From: DATFYI01 sp035315125
GTDB lineage: Bacteria > Chloroflexota > Anaerolineae > Anaerolineales > Anaerolineaceae
Assembly (NCBI GenBank): GCA_035315125.1
Contig: DATFYI010000344.1
Location: forward strand, 1 to 18,076
Reading direction: 5' to 3'
Length of the DNA: 18,076 nt
Shown here: piece by piece, positions 15,182-18,076 of the stretch
Numbering within the stretch: position 1 is the stretch's first letter
Layout: each line of letters begins with the position of its first letter
Translations under genes and position numbers: made by a program
The notes under the pieces: model-generated
Databases searched by the model: none
The model's input: the letters and a program-made list of their open reading frames with translations, nothing else
Told to the model about the DNA's origin: nothing

Positions 15182-16051
15182 TTACCTTCGATCTTTGCTG
15201 TTCTGGTTAGAAAGAATCCGGTTCATCTCGCGTAATACTAAGCCGGTGCGCTCATCACGCAGCAGTGGTAAGCGTGCTCGAGTGCGGTGAAGTTGGTTTA
15301 AATCGATTTCGGCCAGGGTCAATGCCTCCTGGTGATATGGACCGTGTACTACCTCTGCCCCATTTGGATCGTAAACCGCCGCGCCGCCCCAGAAATTGAG
15401 CCCATCTTCAAAACCAATCCGGTTGGTGTGCAACACGAATGATGTAAACAGGCTGGCATATGCTCGATTGATATGATCGACCCAGCGCGCCGACTCCAGT
15501 TTAGGATTCGCGCTGAGGCCACGTCCCGGCGAGGCCGATATAAAAATAAATATATCTGCTCCGTCCAGCCACAAAAGATAGGGGGGTGAAGCGTGCCAGA
15601 AATCTTCACAAATCAACATACCGGCCCGACCAAACGGCGTATCAAAAGCCTGGATGTTGTCACCCCAGGCAAAGAAACGTCCTTCATCGAACAGGCCATA
15701 AGTTGGCAGATAGACTTTGTGATGGACGTGCAGTACCTCACCGTGTGAAAGGTAAGCTGCTGAAATGAAAAAGCGGTTACGGGAGTCCTCATCCACAAAG
15801 CCGACCACCATATCTATATTTTGGCTGGCTTCCAAAAGCGGCCGGAAGATTGGATCCTCTTGGCTTGGCCGGTGGGCAACTGTGGCGGCAATATCTTGCA
15901 AAACATAACCGGTTAAAGATAACTCTGGAAAGACCAGCAAGGCTGCACCTGCTGATTGAGCTTCTTTCACCAGGGCCAGGTGTTTTTCGAGATTTTCTTC
16001 CACCTTACCCAGACAGGTATTGATTTGGGCCAAAGCCAGAGTTAGTTTCAT
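15182..16051 (-). CDS. Nitrilase-superfamily glutaminase, likely amidotransferase chain for NAD synthetase
   Basis: This is a 289-residue carbon-nitrogen hydrolase whose catalytic triad can be read directly: E43 in FPELSLTGY, K112 in HHKVYLPTYGLFDEGRFF and C148 in MLICEDFWHASPP. The Lys block, with YLPTYGxFDEGRFF, and the ELSLTGYVLQDI segment resemble the N-terminal glutaminase domain of long NadE proteins more than generic nitrilases. The C-terminal WGGAAVYDPNGAEVVHGPY fits too. It ends 67 bases before nadE on the same strand, so the two probably form a split glutamine-dependent NAD synthetase. The ATG at 16051 is supported by the usual start MKLTLALAQINTCLG; no Shine-Dalgarno is seen, but TATAAT lies just upstream. 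Alternatives are an independent amidase or beta-ureidopropionase-like enzyme. Confidence 0.85.
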   Translation of the reverse strand: MKLTLALAQINTCLGKVEENLEKHLALVKEAQSAGAALLVFPELSLTGYVLQDIAATVAHRPSQEDPIFRPLLEASQNIDMVVGFVDEDSRNRFFISAAYLSHGEVLHVHHKVYLPTYGLFDEGRFFAWGDNIQAFDTPFGRAGMLICEDFWHASPPYLLWLDGADIFIFISASPGRGLSANPKLESARWVDHINRAYASLFTSFVLHTNRIGFEDGLNFWGGAAVYDPNGAEVVHGPYHQEALTLAEIDLNQLHRTRARLPLLRDERTGLVLREMNRILSNQNSKDRR

Positions 16052-16058
16052 AGGGTTA

Positions 16059-16064
16059 ATTATA
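16059..16064 (-). promoter_or_regulatory. TATAAT box in the 22-base gap before the glutaminase gene
   Basis: Read on the minus strand, a consensus TATAAT ends 7 bases before the ATG at 16051, inside the short gap after the Lgt-like stop. A transcript from it would be leaderless. The -35 region is weak, and the AT-rich gap makes chance likely enough that this is only a candidate. Confidence 0.3.
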
Positions 16065-16073
16065 GTTAGAAAG

Positions 16074-16793
16074 TTATCTTTTTACAGGATGTGGAAGAAA
16101 TGCTAATATGCATATTAACAAACTCAGTACCACAAACAAACATCCGGCCAGGATATCTGTCCGCAAGCCATTCCAAACAGGCAGCGGGTCTGCCCGGAAT
16201 CTACTAAAAAGCAGCAGATTAATGGATAAGCCCAGGGCTGTAATGGCGCTAAATTGGCCCGGATGGTTAAATATCCGCATATTTCTTTCCAAAAAAACAA
16301 AAAATAATAAAATACTTAAGGCAGCCCATAATTGTAGCGGCTCTCGCAGGCTATATGTGCCGGTTTCATCCAACGCGGGCATAGCCCACCAGCTTCCGGT
16401 CGCGGCGCTGGCACCATAAGCGATGCCGGCTTGCCAGCAGCCCAGCCAAACCCCAATTGCCATCGGGGGAAAAAGGGGAGCGAGACCATCTGCCAGTTTT
16501 GTTATGGGCATATGCCAGATCCATGCCAGAATAAAAATTGTCAGGACTGCTCCGGCAAAAGCACCTGGCCAGGACAATCCACCCAGCCAGAATTCCAGCA
16601 CTTCAAGTGGATGGATGAAAAAATAGGCACTGTGGAAACCGGCAAATGCCAAACGCGCACCGATCAGGCAGCCGAGCAAAGTCAAGATTGCGCCGTTAAC
16701 CAACCGCCAGGATTGGCCGAAGGGCGCTTTTTGGGCAATTTGCCAGCAGCCAAGTGTCGAACCAAAGCCAACCGCCAGTGCGAACCAATCCAT
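16074..16793 (-). CDS. Degenerate Lgt-like membrane protein
   Basis: This 239-residue polytopic membrane protein has about seven hydrophobic helices. It resembles prolipoprotein diacylglyceryl transferase (Lgt). GARLAF, then HPLEVLEFWLGGLSWPGAFAGA (about 61-82), then LADGLAPLFPPMAIGVWLG follow the Lgt order, and the C-terminal FRADPLPVWNGLRTD matches the Lgt tail. Aligned by eye, the residues important in E. coli Lgt are gone: H103 becomes P76, R143 becomes C119, N146 becomes A122 and E151 becomes G127. It is therefore unlikely to make lipoproteins by the known mechanism. The ATG start has AGAGG 6 bases upstream. It lies between a LarA homologue and the glutaminase in one direction of transcription, so a partner or transport role is possible but unproven. 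Confidence 0.7.
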   Translation of the reverse strand: MDWFALAVGFGSTLGCWQIAQKAPFGQSWRLVNGAILTLLGCLIGARLAFAGFHSAYFFIHPLEVLEFWLGGLSWPGAFAGAVLTIFILAWIWHMPITKLADGLAPLFPPMAIGVWLGCWQAGIAYGASAATGSWWAMPALDETGTYSLREPLQLWAALSILLFFVFLERNMRIFNHPGQFSAITALGLSINLLLFSRFRADPLPVWNGLRTDILAGCLFVVLSLLICILAFLPHPVKR

Positions 16794-16813
16794 CAGGCGC
16801 CTCTATTACCTCA

Positions 16814-16826
16814 AATATACCATAAA
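16814..16826 (-). promoter_or_regulatory. Candidate extended -10 (TTTATGGTATATT) before the Lgt-like gene
   Basis: The same 13-mer as before mutS2, with TGG-TATATT, lies 20 bases upstream of the ATG at 16793. A start point near 16807 would leave a short leader containing AGAGG. TTGACC (minus strand, 16828-16833) is only 8 bases from the -10 and cannot act as its -35. This could begin a separate transcript for the Lgt-like, glutaminase, nadE and MFS genes. Confidence 0.4.
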
Positions 16827-16905
16827 TGGTCAACAGTGCATTTGCTCAGGCTGTTTCGCTGAATAGTCGTAGCGCCGGATTTGTTTTTATATGTTGATGG
16901 CTAAC

Positions 16906-18076
16906 CTAACTTGCCAGAATAGGGTAAGTGCTGCCGCCATATGGGAAAACAACCACTTCCGCTTTTTGTGGAAAACGCAGGTTGGCTTGCTGCAAACCAG
17001 CTTCAAGGCTGTGTATGAAATTCACAAATGGTAACCGCTCATGAATTTCAACCGGAATGGTCGGCCCATACAGCAGCAGATTGCCATGCCGCATAGCTTG
17101 CAGCGCAAAATACAGGAAGAAACGATCTTCTTCTCCCATTCCGTTGAGCTTGAGTTTCGGCACCAAAGGCAGTAAGGCCGGCGCGATTAACTTAAGGACG
17201 GCCTTACTCACCGGTAGTTTCCGGTTGGCCAGTCCAAAAACACCGACGCCTTCTTCAGCACGCACCAAAGTGATCATAACACCGCCCGGTCGAACTGCGC
17301 GGATGGTATTGGCCAACGCCTTAACCCCCTGCCGCAGGTCCTGATCCATTGGGCGAGAATTGGTGATAACGATATCAGCCGGGCTAGGGAGGTTCACCCC
17401 ATAGATACTGGCGCTGATCCGTACCCCTGCCCGATGAGCGGTTATCGGGTGGCCGCTTACTACCCGCACGACTTCCATGGCGCTATTCAACACCGCATTG
17501 ACAATAAACACCTGACCTTTAAGCATCCCGGCTGCCTCTTCCAGGTCGAGCCGCATTGGGTTTTTATCAATAGACTGGCCGACCATATTGAAGGTGTCGG
17601 GCTGGCAATTCAGAGCATGGTTGTGTGCAATGGTGATGCGACTGGCAACACCCGGCACCATGTTTTTATAGCCGCCACCAAAGCTTGCGATGATGTGAGG
17701 TTCAATACAACCGATTGAGACGATCAAGTACGCATCGGCCACAATTTTGTTGACATAAACGGGTGTTCCGCGCTGAGTTGTCCCCAGGTAAGTCAGCTTG
17801 TCCGGATCATCGCAATCTGGATTTTCAAATCGAAGCGCAGGCAGCCATTCCGGACCGATTCGTCCGGCAATTTCTTTTGCTTCCATAGCGCGGTGAACGC
17901 CCAGGGCAGGCACCAGGGTGATCTGCTCCAGCTTGACGCCCGCCTGCTCCAATTCTTTAATGACCTCCGGTAAAATCTGGGCGACCGGTGTGGGCCGGCT
18001 GCCATCATCAACCACCAGGACGATCTTTTGGCCAGGTTTTGCCAACGAAGATAAGCATGCAGAGCCAACCGGCTGC
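16906..18076 (-). CDS. LarA-family (DUF2088) nickel-pincer enzyme, lactate racemase-like; 5' end outside the window
   Basis: LarA enzymes racemise or epimerise alpha-hydroxy acids using a nickel-pincer nucleotide. The visible frame runs open to the right edge. The TTG at 18045 is probably not the start, because QPVGSACLSSLAKPGQK upstream of it continues the family's N-terminus, so about 40 residues are missing. Numbered from that TTG, DDGSRPTP is at 13-20, and H51, H117, K127 and H143 are present. Their spacing (66, 10, 16) equals that of H108, H174, K184 and H200 in Lactobacillus plantarum LarA, which bind or serve the cofactor. GGGYKNMVPGVASRITIAHNH holds the lysine that anchors the cofactor. 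The gene is followed by the Lgt-like gene after 112 bases. No larB, larC or larE is visible here. The substrate may be lactate or another hydroxy acid. Confidence 0.88.
   Translation of the reverse strand, partial: QPVGSACLSSLAKPGQKIVLVVDDGSRPTPVAQILPEVIKELEQAGVKLEQITLVPALGVHRAMEAKEIAGRIGPEWLPALRFENPDCDDPDKLTYLGTTQRGTPVYVNKIVADAYLIVSIGCIEPHIIASFGGGYKNMVPGVASRITIAHNHALNCQPDTFNMVGQSIDKNPMRLDLEEAAGMLKGQVFIVNAVLNSAMEVVRVVSGHPITAHRAGVRISASIYGVNLPSPADIVITNSRPMDQDLRQGVKALANTIRAVRPGGVMITLVRAEEGVGVFGLANRKLPVSKAVLKLIAPALLPLVPKLKLNGMGEEDRFFLYFALQAMRHGNLLLYGPTIPVEIHERLPFVNFIHSLEAGLQQANLRFPQKAEVVVFPYGGSTYPILAS

Noticed and set aside
16431..16862. 143-codon plus-strand frame opposite the Lgt-like gene
   Set aside because: The antisense strand encodes a hydrophobic protein with recognisable Lgt segments and a good ribosome site; this frame has an unnatural composition.
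18043..18045. TTG at 18045 as the start of the LarA-family gene
   Set aside because: The frame stays open to the window edge and the upstream residues continue the family's N-terminal pattern, so the gene is cut by the edge.

Overview
The window looks like a bacterial chromosome segment with no mobile DNA. The best guess is a member of the Chloroflexota close to Anaerolineae. This is inferred from style, not from a marker gene: moderate GC, a lipoprotein with Thr/Pro-rich linkers on both sides of a beta domain, a very large BTAD-ATPase-TPR regulator, and several TTG starts. Coding density is high. No gap between genes exceeds 300 bases, and I see no tRNA, rRNA, CRISPR array, insertion sequence or attachment site.

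Layout from left to right. (1) A plus-strand pair: an ALG5/DPM1-like glycosyltransferase overlapping rnhB (RNase HII). (2) Convergent to it, a minus-strand pair: purA followed by a lipoprotein whose start codon overlaps the purA stop (ATGA). (3) A 287-base divergent gap, then a 1170-residue plus-strand transcriptional regulator. (4) A hairpin terminator shared with the convergent mutS2, which lies downstream of a membrane-anchored polyprenyl-phosphate-type glycosyltransferase. (5) A divergent gap with promoter-like elements and a possible leader ORF, then an ABC-F ATPase on the plus strand. (6) A five-gene minus-strand run, read from the right edge: a LarA-family gene (its 5' end lies outside the window), a degenerate Lgt-like membrane protein, a nitrilase-type glutaminase, nadE (NAD synthetase) and an MFS exporter.

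Most of the window is housekeeping: nucleotide synthesis (purA), RNA/DNA hybrid removal (rnhB), ribosome or DNA quality control (mutS2, ABC-F), NAD synthesis and envelope glycosylation. The most interesting part is the right-hand run. The glutaminase and synthetase activities of glutamine-dependent NAD synthetase are on separate neighbouring genes. They lie downstream of a LarA homologue that keeps all four histidine/lysine positions used to hold the nickel-pincer cofactor. That cofactor is made from nicotinate adenine dinucleotide (NaAD), the same molecule NadE consumes, so the run may sit at a metabolic branch point. Between them lies an Lgt-fold protein that has lost the known catalytic residues.
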